Shown here: positions 31,630-40,825 of the stretch, piece by piece
Position numbering within the stretch: the first letter of the stretch is position 1
Layout: every line of letters begins with the position of its first letter
From: Curvibacter microcysteis
GTDB taxonomy: Bacteria; Pseudomonadota; Gammaproteobacteria; Burkholderiales; Burkholderiaceae_C
DNA length: 64,000 bases
NCBI RefSeq assembly: GCF_028649435.1
Contig: NZ_JAQSIN010000003.1
Strand: one strand, 5' to 3'
Notes under the pieces: model-generated
Seen by the model: only the letters and a program-made list of their open reading frames with translations
Told to the model about the DNA's origin: nothing
Databases searched by the model: none
Made by a program: the position numbers and the translations under genes

Positions 31630-32721
31630 TCATCCCGCCCGGCGCAAGGCGGGCTGGACAGGTGGTTGTGTGGTGGCGAAGGCCTGGGCACCCAGGCAGC
31701 CCAGCAGGTTTTTGGGGTCGTTCAGCGCTGGGATCAGGTCCAGGCGCTCGCCCAACCCCAAGGCCAATGCACTGTCGTAGAGGTAGCGCAGGGCAGAAAA
31801 GTCCTCCAGCGCAAAGCCCACCGAGTCAAACACGGTGATGGCCTGCGCGTCGCAGCGCCCAGGGGCTTGACCGGCCAGCACCTGCCACAACTCGGTCACC
31901 GGGAAGTCGGCCGGCAGTTGCTGGATGTCGCCTTCCACGCGGGTTTGGGGCGTGTATTCCACGAAGACGGGGTTGTTCCGCAACACGTCGGCGGCCAATT
32001 CGGTCTTGCCTGGGCAGTCGCCGCCCACCGCATTGATGTGTTGACCTGGGCTCAGCATGTCTGCGCTGAGGATGGTGGCTTGGCATTTGTCGGCGGTGAC
32101 CGTGGTCACGATGTCTGCACCTTGCACGGCTTCGCGAGTGCTTTGGCAGACCGTCAGTTCCAGTCCACTGTGGCGCAGGTTGTGCACCAGCTTGCAGGTG
32201 GCTGCAGGGTCGGTGTCGTACAAGCGCAAGGCCTGGATGCCCAGCAGGTGCTGAAACGCCAAGGCCTGAAAGTCGCTTTGTGCGCCATTGCCGATCAGCG
32301 CCATCACCCGACTCTCAGGCCTTGCGAGGGTGCGGGCGGCCAGGGCGGACATGGCGGCGGTGCGCAAGGCGGTGGTCAGCGTCAGTTCGCTCAGCAACAA
32401 GGGGGCGCCAGTGGCCATGTCGGCCAGCACGCCAAAGGCCATCACGGTGGACAAGCCCTGAAGGGTGTTGCCGGGGTGGCCGTTGACGTACTTGAAGCTG
32501 TAGTGCTGGGCATCAGCGATGGGCATCAACTCAATCACGCCCCAAGGCGAGTGGCTGGGCACGCGGGCGCATTTGTCAAACTCGTTCCAGCGCAGATAGT
32601 CCAGTTGCAGGCGCTCGCAGAGACCACGCAAGCAGGTGGCGATGCCTTGTTGCTCAATCCATTGGGCTACCGTGGGGGCGCTCAGGTACAAGGGAGACGC
32701 GGCGTGTGGTGGTGGGGGCAT
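31630..32721 (-). CDS. Ornithine cyclodeaminase family protein
   Basis: A 363-residue protein of the ornithine cyclodeaminase/mu-crystallin family, which converts L-ornithine to L-proline and ammonia with bound NAD. Visible features: YSFKYVNGHPGN with the substrate Lys, the Rossmann segment VMALIGNGAQSDFQALAF (about 140-157) with GxGxxS-like glycines, INAVGGDCPGKTEL with the conserved Asp, and FVEYTPQTRVEGD. The length fits the ornithine cyclodeaminase subgroup rather than short alanine-dehydrogenase types. The Lrp/AsnC regulator gene is divergent, 133 nt away, and probably controls it in response to an amino acid. Confidence 0.9.
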   Translation of the reverse strand: MPPPPHAASPLYLSAPTVAQWIEQQGIATCLRGLCERLQLDYLRWNEFDKCARVPSHSPWGVIELMPIADAQHYSFKYVNGHPGNTLQGLSTVMAFGVLADMATGAPLLLSELTLTTALRTAAMSALAARTLARPESRVMALIGNGAQSDFQALAFQHLLGIQALRLYDTDPAATCKLVHNLRHSGLELTVCQSTREAVQGADIVTTVTADKCQATILSADMLSPGQHINAVGGDCPGKTELAADVLRNNPVFVEYTPQTRVEGDIQQLPADFPVTELWQVLAGQAPGRCDAQAITVFDSVGFALEDFSALRYLYDSALALGLGERLDLIPALNDPKNLLGCLGAQAFATTQPPVQPALRRAG

Positions 32722-32854
32722 GGTGGGCTCCGTGCAAAGGTTGAAACGATGCCAGCAGTCTCGCCAAGAAGTCTCTCAATGTGAATCGTCAAAAGTGCAT
32801 TGATATCGGCATGAAATTGCCATAATGGCAGCCTAAATTGAACAAGTGGCAGAC
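32722..32854. promoter_or_regulatory. Divergent promoter region of ornithine cyclodeaminase and its Lrp/AsnC regulator
   Basis: The 133-nt gap between two divergent genes contains TTGATA (32800-32805) and CATAAT (32821-32826) with a short 15-nt spacer, plus a small inverted repeat GGCA-TGAAAT-TGCC between them. These are candidate promoter and regulator-binding elements by position and sequence only. Confidence 0.45.
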
Positions 32855-33274
32855 ATGGACGACACTGACAACCGCCTCATCAGCCTGTTGCGCCAGGACG
32901 CACGCATGAGCGTGGCCGATCTGGCGCACAAATTGGGGGTCTCGCGCGGCACGGTGAGCAACCGCATTCGCCGCCTTGAGGACCAGCAGGTCATCGTGGG
33001 CTACACCGTGCGCCTGCGGCCTGAAGCTGAACCGGAACGCATTCGCGCCTGGATGGCGGTGATGGTGGAGGGCAATCAGACCCGGCAGGTGATCGCCAGT
33101 CTGCTGGGTGAACCCGGGGTGTCATCACTGCACGACACCAATGGGCGCTGGGATTTGTTGGCGGAGTTGGAGGCCCGCTCCATGGCTGAGTTGGGTCAGG
33201 TGCTGGAGCGCATCCGCTTGATCAGTGGCATTCACAACACCGAGACCAGCATCCACCTCTCCAGCTACCGATGA
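32855..33274 (+). CDS. Lrp/AsnC-family transcriptional regulator
   Basis: About 139 residues from the ATG at 32855 (MDDTDNRLISLL), the canonical opening of the family; a GTG at 32846 is possible. The N-terminal winged helix-turn-helix is clear (SVADLAHKLGVSRGTVSNRI, RRLEDQQVIVGY). The C-terminal ligand-binding domain (about 65-139) is present but short of the usual Gly-rich signature. Its divergent position makes it the probable local regulator of ornithine cyclodeaminase, with ornithine, arginine or proline as plausible effectors. Confidence 0.9.
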   Translation: MDDTDNRLISLLRQDARMSVADLAHKLGVSRGTVSNRIRRLEDQQVIVGYTVRLRPEAEPERIRAWMAVMVEGNQTRQVIASLLGEPGVSSLHDTNGRWDLLAELEARSMAELGQVLERIRLISGIHNTETSIHLSSYR

Positions 33275-33363
33275 GCTGGCTCTGAGTTCAGGCCCCTGCT
33301 GGCCTGGTCCATCCGTCGCGTCCGTTGCGCGCAGACACACTTCCAGCCCGGGTTTCGCTGGGC

Positions 33364-33681
33364 TCAGCCTCGGGGGTTGGGGCTTTCCAGGGGAGGCACG
33401 ATTGGCTGGGGGGCGAAAGGAGCCACTTCGCTGGTCGGTGCATGCGTACCGTTGCGCAACAAGGGCGGTGGCGATTCTGGCCAAAACAAGGCCACCCCCA
33501 AGGTGGCCAGCAGGGTCAGGGCCATCAGCACCAAGGCCACGGCTTGCAGCCAACTGCTGTCCGCCTCCTCGCTGGGTTGTGCGCCCGTACCGGCGACGCC
33601 CCGCCAAGCCTTGCAGTGGGGGCAAACGAAGGCTTTCCCTTCAAAGCGGGTGCCGCATTCGCGGCAGATCACCGATCCCAT
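33364..33681 (-). CDS. Zinc-ribbon membrane protein
   Basis: A 105-residue protein from the ATG complementary to 33679-33681. The N-terminus carries two CxxC pairs (ICRECGTRFEGK, FVCPHCKAW), a four-Cys zinc ribbon. A single membrane segment follows at about residues 44-65 (LQAVALVLMALTLLATLGVA), then a Pro-rich tail. The predicted topology puts the zinc ribbon in the cytoplasm. The function is unknown. It lies in tandem 54 nt downstream of the SNase-like gene. Confidence 0.75.
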   Translation of the reverse strand: MGSVICRECGTRFEGKAFVCPHCKAWRGVAGTGAQPSEEADSSWLQAVALVLMALTLLATLGVALFWPESPPPLLRNGTHAPTSEVAPFAPQPIVPPLESPNPRG

Positions 33682-33735
33682 CGAACTTCCCTTGATTGTC
33701 TGCTGTGCTGACTTTGTTCTCACCCCCGATTTTGC

Positions 33736-34209
33736 CTAAGTCGGCGCGGGGCCGCGATGGGCTCTGCTGTTTCGTTGTTGTCGGCGAAATTCCCAGGGAG
33801 GCGTGGGATGTGCGTCGACCCACAAGCCGACAGACCCCGTTTGGGCTTGTTCTTGCAGTTGAAGCAGGTGGGGGTCATGTGCATAGGCCTGGTAGACCCA
33901 GGCCATGCCCGAGCTGACCTGAGCTGAGTTGACATTCTGACCCCGGCACTGAACATGGGCCACCCACCGACCGTAGCGGTCGGTCTGGCTGGCGCGCACC
34001 TGGGCCCATTGGCCTAGGCACATTTGCTCCAGGGAGCGCTTGCTGCGCTGGCCAAAGGCTTGGCCTTTCTCTGGAGCGTCGATTTCTGCCAAACGCAGCT
34101 TCACGGCGCTGGGACTGCCGCTTCCTTGCAAGTCAGTGGGGCAATGGGCGCTGAGGGTGTCCCCATCGGCCACGCGCAGCACCAGGCACAACACGGCGGC
34201 GCTCAGCAT
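33736..34209 (-). CDS. Staphylococcal-nuclease-like (SNase) protein
   Basis: About 157 residues from the ATG complementary to 34207-34209; a longer frame to 34410 begins with non-hydrophobic sequence and is less likely. A short hydrophobic start (MLSAAVLCLVL) may be a weak signal sequence. SNase-fold active-site elements are visible: ADGDTL with the calcium-binding Asp, VKLRLAEIDAPE with the catalytic Arg and Glu, and DRYGRWVAHV with the second Arg. Later runs NSAQVSSGMAWVY and GLWVDAHPTPPWEFR complete the OB-fold. Predicted to hydrolyse DNA or RNA, probably outside the cytoplasm. No good ribosome-binding site precedes the start, so its exact position is uncertain. Confidence 0.83.
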   Translation of the reverse strand: MLSAAVLCLVLRVADGDTLSAHCPTDLQGSGSPSAVKLRLAEIDAPEKGQAFGQRSKRSLEQMCLGQWAQVRASQTDRYGRWVAHVQCRGQNVNSAQVSSGMAWVYQAYAHDPHLLQLQEQAQTGSVGLWVDAHPTPPWEFRRQQRNSRAHRGPAPT

Positions 34210-34660
34210 GGGCGAGCTTGTCTTGTGAGTGGGTGTGGGATCTTGGTGACGACGGGGCGTACAGCCGGGACGCTCTCGACCTTTGGTGTGCAGAGTGACT
34301 GCGTTGAGCAGGTTGTAGGGGGAGCACTGTTCAGCCCGGGCATGGGCGGCTTGATCAATTGCATGGAATCCAGGGCGTCGCTTCTTGGCTAAACGCGCAT
34401 TTTGGACCATTGAGTGAGGGCTGGCGCGGCTTGCGCGGCCTCAGGCTCGGGCGTCAGGGCGCTCGCTTGGACTCCTGGCGTCTGACCAGACTTCAATTTT
34501 TTGGCAGTTTGTGTACAGAGGCCAAAAAATGGTGCATAATTGCAGTCTTCGCTAAAACGAAGTCGCCTTAGCCAGCGAGCAGTCTTCAAAACAAGTTGCT
34601 TGAATAAAAATTCAAAAAACTTGAAAAAAGACTGAAAAGTAGGTTACAATAGAAATCTCA
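34210..34660. other. Intergenic region left of tRNA-Arg
   Basis: No gene is supported here. The right third (about 34490-34660) is AT-rich and holds a possible extra promoter with CATAAT near 34537, several T and A runs, and the tRNA promoter. The left part is an in-frame upstream extension of the nuclease frame without coding character. Confidence 0.5.
34621..34650 (+). promoter_or_regulatory. Sigma70-type promoter of tRNA-Arg
   Basis: TTGAAA at 34621-34626 and TACAAT at 34645-34650 are separated by 18 nt and sit 11 nt before the mature tRNA 5' end. Both boxes match five of six, or close to it, of the sigma70 consensus. Confidence 0.7.
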
Positions 34661-34737
34661 GCGGCTGTAGCTCAGTTGGATAGAGTACTTGGCTACGAAC
34701 CAAGGGGTCGTGGGTTCGAATCCTGCCAGCCGCACCA
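34661..34737 (+). tRNA. tRNA-Arg (anticodon ACG)
   Basis: A complete 77-nt cloverleaf including encoded CCA. The acceptor stem GCGGCTG pairs with CAGCCGC; the D arm is GCTC-AGTTGGATA-GAGT; the anticodon stem CTTGG/CCAAG encloses CTACGAA with anticodon ACG; the T arm is GTGGG-TTCGAAT-CCTGC. Its wobble A would be modified to inosine and read CGU, CGC and CGA codons. Confidence 0.97.
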
Positions 34738-34744
34738 AACGAAT

Positions 34745-34776
34745 AGTCCTAGAACAGAAATGTTCTAGGACTTTTT
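34745..34776 (+). terminator. Intrinsic terminator of tRNA-Arg
   Basis: AGTCCTAGAACA and TGTTCTAGGACT form a perfect 12-bp stem with a GAAA tetraloop, followed by four more T residues. It lies 7 nt after the tRNA. Confidence 0.95.
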
Positions 34777-35346
34777 CGTTTTGGTCGTCCTTGAACGCGA
34801 GGGTGTGCCCTGGCCATAGGCAGATGCCGACCGCTCGGCGCACGTTCTCCTCTTCCTCCCTCCTTCATCCCACTTCCTCCGGGTCATCGTTCGCGTCCAG
34901 CGGGACCTGGTCTGTGGCGTCTTTGTGCCCTTATATCGGGGCCGCCCTCTGAAGTTTCCTCTGGCACCGTGCCAATGGTGTCGGGTTTCGTCCCCCGTCG
35001 TCCGAGCGCTTCTGCGCGGTCATGACTGCGCCTTGCCGGTGCTCTCAATCCAGACCGGGTGATGGACTTTCAACCATCCAATGGGGTCTGTGCATCTGCG
35101 TTCAGCGGGGGGTTGGGCGGATGGCCATTCATCACTCTGAGTGCCATTGATACAGCTCAAATAGCGAGCACTTTCACGACAAAATGATTGTAACAATAAT
35201 AGCTCTTAATAATCAATTTGCTGCTGATGTGTTTTATATGATTGCTTGGCAATACATTGTAATTGGAGTGATTTGTTGAATTAATAAGCTTTAAGTCGGC
35301 TTACGATTGGCCTCCGAATTTAATGAATTTGAGGTGAGAGGTATCT
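34777..35346. other. Intergenic region with AT-rich leader of the efflux operon
   Basis: This 570-nt stretch has no gene I can support. The last 190 nt are strikingly AT-rich: hand counts of lines 35161, 35221 and 35281 give about 28, 35 and 37 percent G+C, compared with more than 60 percent in surrounding genes. It must contain the promoter of the efflux operon. GAGAGG shortly before the ATG at 35347 is the likely ribosome-binding site. Confidence 0.6.
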
Positions 35347-36828
35347 ATGCCGGATCTGAAGAGTGAGCGTCTCCAGTTCTTGCGAAGCGCAGGCGCTTTG
35401 TTGGTGGCGGTCGCCTGTGTGGCCGGCTGTGTCTTGCCTCCAGAAAAGAGCCAGCCAGAGCGCAGTTGGACAGCCCCTGCCGAATTTGACCAGCCCGCAG
35501 GGACAGATACTGGATTGGTATCGCGGACAGCTCCGTTGTCCAATATGCCTTGGCAGCAGTATTTCACTGATTCACAGCTGCAAGCATTGATTAACAAGGC
35601 GCTGCAGCACAACAGGGATTTGAGGGCAACTGCAGCGCGGGTCATGCAAGCGCAGAAAGCTTATGGCATTCAATATGCGGTAGGCTTGCCGCAAATTAAT
35701 GCAGGGGCCGGTGCGAACAGGGCCGGCCTGACTGATAACAGCGCATTTTTTGGCATCCCTGCGGTCAACAGCGGGTACCAGGTCGGGCTCAGCATGGTCA
35801 GTTGGGAGCTGGATTTCTGGGGGCGGGTGCAGGACCTGCGCGACAGTGCCATGCAGCAGTTTTTGTCTGCAGATGCCAACCGGCGCGCTGCCACCCTGAG
35901 TCTCATTGCGCAGGTCGCACAAACCTACATCGGCCTGGGGCGCTCGGATGAGCAAATTGAATTGGCGCGCGCCCAAGTGCTCAACCGCGAGGAAAGCTTG
36001 CGTTTCACCCAGCGCCGTGTCGACACGGGCGCAGCAGCGCCGGTCGAGCTGACGACGGCGCAATTGCTGCTGAATCAGGCCAAAACCACACTGGTCGCCT
36101 TGCAGCAAGGCCGGGCAGAGCAATGGCAGGCCATGAACCTCTTGGTTGGGGGCGGCATGACATCCCTGTCCAAGATCACCCTCAGCACTCAGGCCTGGCC
36201 CGAGGTGCCCGCAGGGGTCCCATCGGATTTGCTGAAGAGCCGCCCCGACATCATGGCCGCCGAGCATTAATTGCAGGCGATGCAAGCCAATGTGAGTGCG
36301 GCGCGTGCTGCGTTCTTCCCCCGCATCACGCTGACGGCGCTGGGGGGCGTCAGCAGCAACCAGTTCAGCCAATTGTTTGACGGCGGCAATGGCACATGGA
36401 TGTTCTCACCGCAAATCTCACTGCCCATCTTTGATGGTGGGGCACGTCAAAGCAACCATGAGTTGCAGACCTGGCGTCGCACCGAGTCCCTGGCGCAGTA
36501 CGAGAAGGCCATTCAAGCCGCCTTCCGCGAGGTCAATGACGCGCTGTCCAACACCCATTGGCTCAAGCAGCGGCTGGAGCTGAGCACGGCCGACCGAGTG
36601 CAGCAGCAGGAGCGTGCGCGCGTGGCCAAGAGCCGCTTCCAAGCGGGCTCCACTCCTTACCAAGACGTGCTGGAGGCACAGCGCGATCAGCTGCAGGTGG
36701 AGCAGGCCTTGATTCAAGCGCGAGGGGCTTGGATCTCCAGCCGAATCAACCTCTATGCCGCCTTGGGCGGTGGCTCGGCCCTGTTGGCCAACACCGTTTC
36801 CACCTCTGTCTCGCCCACTGCTCATTGA
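35347..36828 (+). pseudogene. NodT/TolC-type outer-membrane efflux lipoprotein, interrupted by in-frame TAA
   Basis: The reading frame runs 494 codons but has one stop, TAA at 36268-36270. The first part (307 residues) has a lipobox (VAGC, Cys 28) and the first outer-membrane-factor repeat. The second part (185 residues after the stop) carries the second repeat (ARAAFFPRITLTALGG, ISLPIFDGG, GSTPYQDVLEAQR). Across the stop the sequence reads KSRPDIMAAEH-stop-LQAMQANVSAARA, where family members usually have Gln, so CAA to TAA is the simple explanation. A TTG directly after the stop might allow restart. The gene starts the operon with YhiI-, RbbA- and YhhJ-like genes. The loss would remove the exit duct unless the stop is read through or is a sequence error. 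Confidence 0.85.
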
Positions 36829-36833
36829 TTGCC

Positions 36834-38012
36834 ATGACTTCCACTCAAGAAACCACCGCTGTCGCTCGTCCCGCCGTCCCCAACCCAGCCGCGCCCAGCG
36901 TCAAGCCGAAGCCAGCACCGGCGCCAGCCGCTAAAGCACCTGCTCACGCCTGGAAGGGCTTGGTGGTGGTGGCCTTGGTGCTGGGGGGCGGCGCATGGGG
37001 TTGGCATGCGTTCAAGCCCGCCCCGGGCCCGCTGGGCTTGGGCTCTGGCAATGGCCGCATCGATGCCACCCAAATCGATATCGCCACCCAGGCGGCTGGG
37101 CGCGTGATCGAGGTCCTGGTGCACGAGGGTGACTCGGTCAAAGTTGGGCAGGTTCTGGCGCGCATGAAGGTGGACACCCTGGAAGCGCAACGTGACCAAG
37201 CCGCAGCCCGGGTCGAACAGGCGACGGCCGACATCCATACCGCCAAAGTCATGGTCGGCCTGCGCGAACGCGACCTCGCCGCGACGGCGGCGCGCACCTT
37301 GGTACAACTGGCCGATTTGAAGATGGCTCGCCAGCATTTGGCGCGGTCTGAAAACCTGGCCAAGGACGGCGCTGCTTCGGCGCAACAACGGGATGATGAC
37401 CGGGATCGGGTGGCCAGCCTGGAGGCCGCTGTTGCGGCCAGCGTGGCCCAAGAGGCCGCCGCCCAACAAGCCGTTCTCGCGGCCAAGGCCATGGTGCTGT
37501 CCAACCTGGCGGCTCGCAAAGCCGCAGAAGCCAGTTTGGCGCAGGTGGAAGCCTCGCTGGACGACAACATCCTGGTGGCACCCACAGCCGCCCGCGTGCA
37601 ATCGCGTCTGGCCGAACCGGGCGAAGTGTTGGGCAATGGCGGCAAGGTGCTCAACATGATCGACCTGACCGATGTGTACATGACCTTCTTCGTGCCCGAA
37701 GAGGTGGCGGGGCGCATCGCTTTGGGTGCAGAGGCCCGGATCGCGGTTGACGCGTTCCCGAACCAAGCCATCCCCGCCAAGATCAGCTTCGTGGACAGCA
37801 CGGCGCAGTTCACCCCCAAGACGGTCGAGACGGCCAGTGAACGTCAAAAGTTGATGTTCCGCGTCAAGGCCAAGGTGGATGCCGACTGGATGCAACAGCA
37901 CCTGCCCCAAGTCAAGACCGGTGTGCCCGGTGTGGCTTGGGTCAAGCTGGACCCGAATGCCACTTGGCCCAGCAACCTGCAGGTCAAAGCGGCCAACGCT
38001 AAGAAGGAGTGA
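36834..38012 (+). CDS. yhiI: HlyD-family membrane fusion protein (YhiI-like)
   Basis: About 392 residues from the ATG at 36834; a longer frame from 36558 only runs inside the upstream gene. After an Ala/Pro-rich head there is one membrane segment (about 41-56, KGLVVVALVLGGGAWGW), a lipoyl half (IATQAAGRVIEVLVHEGDSV), an Ala-rich coiled-coil hairpin (about 120-235), the second lipoyl half (VAPTAARVQSRLAEPGEV) and a beta-barrel (LTDVYMTFFVPEEVAG). It bridges the inner-membrane ABC pump and an outer-membrane factor. It follows the broken outer-membrane gene by 5 nt and is followed by the RbbA-like gene. Confidence 0.9.
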   Translation: MTSTQETTAVARPAVPNPAAPSVKPKPAPAPAAKAPAHAWKGLVVVALVLGGGAWGWHAFKPAPGPLGLGSGNGRIDATQIDIATQAAGRVIEVLVHEGDSVKVGQVLARMKVDTLEAQRDQAAARVEQATADIHTAKVMVGLRERDLAATAARTLVQLADLKMARQHLARSENLAKDGAASAQQRDDDRDRVASLEAAVAASVAQEAAAQQAVLAAKAMVLSNLAARKAAEASLAQVEASLDDNILVAPTAARVQSRLAEPGEVLGNGGKVLNMIDLTDVYMTFFVPEEVAGRIALGAEARIAVDAFPNQAIPAKISFVDSTAQFTPKTVETASERQKLMFRVKAKVDADWMQQHLPQVKTGVPGVAWVKLDPNATWPSNLQVKAANAKKE

Positions 38013-38017
38013 GGCCA

Positions 38018-40825
38018 GTGACCCGGTTCACAACGGCGGCCCCTGCTGCCGACCCTGCACTGGACTTCAGCGCCTATGTCGCGCAGGTCAAAGGGCTGAG
38101 TCACCAGTACGGTGAAGTCATTGCCATCGACAACATCCATCTGGACATCCCGCGGGGCCGGATGATCGGCTTGATTGGTCCCGATGGGGTGGGTAAATCC
38201 AGCCTATTGTCCTTGCTGGCTGGCTCCAAGCATTTGCAAAAGGGGGAGGCGTGGGTGTTGGGCGGCAACATGGCCTCTCGCGAGCACCGCGAACAGTCCT
38301 GCCCCCGTATTGCCTACATGCCACAGGGCCTGGGCAAGAACCTCTACCCGACGCTGTCCATCGAAGAGAACCTTCAATTTTTCGGGCGGCTCTTCAATCA
38401 GACCGAGGGCGATCGCCGCAAGCGAATTGACGAGCTGACGCTCAGCACCGGACTGCACCCGTTTCTGAATCGCCCCATCGGCAAGCTCTCGGGCGGCATG
38501 AAGCAAAAAGTTGGGTTGTGCTGTTCTTTGATCCACGACCCTGATTTGCTCATTCTGGATGAGCCCACCACGGGGGTGGACCCGTTGTCGCGCGCCCAGT
38601 TTTGGGACTTGATTGCCAGCATTCGGGTGCAGCGGCCCACCATGAGCGTGGTCGTGGCCACCTCGTACATGGAAGAGGCGGACCGTTTCGACTGGCTGGT
38701 GGCCATGAACGCGGGCAAGATTTTGGGGACGGGGACGCCCCAAGAGCTGAAGGCGCATACCCAGACACACACTTTGGACGATGCGTTCGTGGCGTTGCTT
38801 CCGCCAGCGGACAGCCAGCAGTTCAAGGAAATTCACATCCCCCCGCTGAACTTGATCGCACACCCCACGCTGGCGATCGAGGCGCAGAACCTGACCATGC
38901 AGTTTGGCGACTTCATCGCCGTCAACTCCGTCAACTTCAAGATCCAGCAGGGGGAGATCTTTGGTTTCCTGGGCTCCAATGGTTGCGGCAAAAGCACGAC
39001 CATGAAGATGCTCACGGGGCTGCTCACGCCCTCGTCTGGCGAAGCGTTTTTGTTTGGTGAAAAGGTCAACGCGGACGACTTGGCGACGCGCCGCAACCTG
39101 GGCTACATGTCGCAGGGGTTCTCGCTCTACTCGGAGCTGAGCGTCACACAGAACCTGGCTTTGCAGGGGCGGCTCTACGGCATTCCTGAAGACCAATTAC
39201 CACAGCGCATTGAGGACTCCATTCGGGATTTCGACCTGGCGGGCATCCGCCACAGCATGCCTGCCGAGTTGCCCTTGGGCATGCGCCAACGCCTGTCCTT
39301 GGCCGCCGCCGTGATCCACCAACCCAAGCTGCTGATCCTGGACGAGCCCACCTCGGGTGTGGACCCCGTGGCCCGCAATGTGTTTTGGCAATCGCTGATC
39401 AAGCTGTCGCGTGAGAGTGGGGTGACGATCTTCATCACCACCCACTTCATGAACGAGGCCCAGATGTGCGACCGCATCTCGCTGATGAATGCGGGCCAGG
39501 TGGTCATCACGGACTCACCGGACAACGTGATCCAGAGCTGCCATGCCACATCGATGGAAAACGCCTTCCTGTACTACCTGGAGCGTGCCACGGGGCAAAC
39601 CGTCAGCAAACCCGGCCAAGACCCCAAACCAGCGCCTGCGTCTGAGCAGGCCACAGCCAGCGCCCCGGTCGAGGCGTCAACACTGCCTGAACAGCCTCGC
39701 GGCTTCAGCGTGGGCCGTGCCTGGAGCTACTGCCTGCTGGAGACCTTGCAATTGGTGCGCGACCCTGTCCGGGCCACCCTGGCATTGCTGGGGACCACCT
39801 TTTTGATGCTGGTGATGGGCTACGGCATCACGCTGGACGTGGACAACCTGCGTTACGCGGTCTGGGACCGGGACCAGAGTCATCTCAGCCACGATTACGC
39901 CAACAACATCGCCGGCTCCAGCTACTTCGTGCAACAGGCGCCGATCCGCGACTATGCCGACCTCGACCGCCGCATGGCCAGTGGCGAACTGTCCATGGTG
40001 GTTGAAATCCCAAGCGACTTCGCGATCGATGTCGGCAAGCGCAACATCGCCCATGTGGGGGTGTGGGTCGACGGCGCCATGCCAACGCGCGCCGCCACCA
40101 TCCAAGGCTATATCCAGGCCATGCACCTCCAGTGGCTGGGGCAGCAGTTCGTCCGAAAAATGGGCAAAGGCCTGAATTTGCCGGTCGATATTGAATCGCG
40201 CTACCGCTACAACCCCAACGTGCTGAGCCTGCCTGCCATGGTGCCAGCGGTGATTCCGATCTTGCTGCTGATGATTCCGGCCATGTTGACGGCCTTGTCG
40301 GTGGTGCGTGAAAAAGAGATGGGCTCGATTCTCAACCTCTACGTCACCCCGGTCAGCAAGGCGGAATTTCTGCTCGGCAAACAAACGCCCTATGTGGTGT
40401 TGGCGCTGTTCAACTTCGGTTTGATGCTGATCATGGCCCTGGTCATCTTTCAGGTCGACGTGACTGGGGATGTGCTCACGCTGGCTTTGGCGGCGGTGAT
40501 TTATTCGATTGCTTCGACGGGCATTGGCTTGTTGGCCTCGTCCTTCATGAAAAGCCAGGTGGCGGCGGTCTTCATCACCATCATCGTGACCTTGGTGCCC
40601 GCCATCCAGTTCTCTGGTTTGCTCAACCCTGTCTCTTCGCTCAGCGGTTCGGGCCACTTCATTGGTCTGATTTACCCATCAGCGCACTTTCTCACGATCA
40701 GTCGTGGCGTGTTCAGCAAAGGTCTTGGCGTCGCCGAATTGAGCTCGTCCTTGCTGTCGCTGCTGGCGTCTGTGCCCGTCATTCTGGGACTGGCGGTCTA
40801 TTTGCTGAAGAAACAGGAGCGTTGA
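38018..40825 (+). CDS. rbbA: RbbA/YhiH-like ABC transporter: two ATPase domains fused to ABC-2 permease
   Basis: About 935 residues from a GTG at 38018 with AGGAG 8 nt upstream; a GTG at 38009 overlapping the previous stop is an alternative. The first ABC domain has Walker A GPDGVGKSS, signature LSGGMKQKV and Walker B LLILDEPTTGVDP. The second has GSNGCGKST, a degenerate signature LPLGMRQRLSL and LLILDEPTSGVDP. A linker rich in Pro/Ala precedes an ABC-2 permease half (about 575-935) with one N-terminal and five C-terminal membrane segments. E. coli RbbA has been linked to ribosomes, but this context (HlyD, outer-membrane factor, YhhJ) points to an efflux pump. Confidence 0.9.
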   Translation: MTRFTTAAPAADPALDFSAYVAQVKGLSHQYGEVIAIDNIHLDIPRGRMIGLIGPDGVGKSSLLSLLAGSKHLQKGEAWVLGGNMASREHREQSCPRIAYMPQGLGKNLYPTLSIEENLQFFGRLFNQTEGDRRKRIDELTLSTGLHPFLNRPIGKLSGGMKQKVGLCCSLIHDPDLLILDEPTTGVDPLSRAQFWDLIASIRVQRPTMSVVVATSYMEEADRFDWLVAMNAGKILGTGTPQELKAHTQTHTLDDAFVALLPPADSQQFKEIHIPPLNLIAHPTLAIEAQNLTMQFGDFIAVNSVNFKIQQGEIFGFLGSNGCGKSTTMKMLTGLLTPSSGEAFLFGEKVNADDLATRRNLGYMSQGFSLYSELSVTQNLALQGRLYGIPEDQLPQRIEDSIRDFDLAGIRHSMPAELPLGMRQRLSLAAAVIHQPKLLILDEPTSGVDPVARNVFWQSLIKLSRESGVTIFITTHFMNEAQMCDRISLMNAGQVVITDSPDNVIQSCHATSMENAFLYYLERATGQTVSKPGQDPKPAPASEQATASAPVEASTLPEQPRGFSVGRAWSYCLLETLQLVRDPVRATLALLGTTFLMLVMGYGITLDVDNLRYAVWDRDQSHLSHDYANNIAGSSYFVQQAPIRDYADLDRRMASGELSMVVEIPSDFAIDVGKRNIAHVGVWVDGAMPTRAATIQGYIQAMHLQWLGQQFVRKMGKGLNLPVDIESRYRYNPNVLSLPAMVPAVIPILLLMIPAMLTALSVVREKEMGSILNLYVTPVSKAEFLLGKQTPYVVLALFNFGLMLIMALVIFQVDVTGDVLTLALAAVIYSIASTGIGLLASSFMKSQVAAVFITIIVTLVPAIQFSGLLNPVSSLSGSGHFIGLIYPSAHFLTISRGVFSKGLGVAELSSSLLSLLASVPVILGLAVYLLKKQER

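Noticed and set aside
36558..36833. Upstream extension of the HlyD-type gene to 36558
   Set aside because: This part overlaps the outer-membrane factor gene in another frame and has no HlyD features; the ATG at 36834 gives a normal-length protein.
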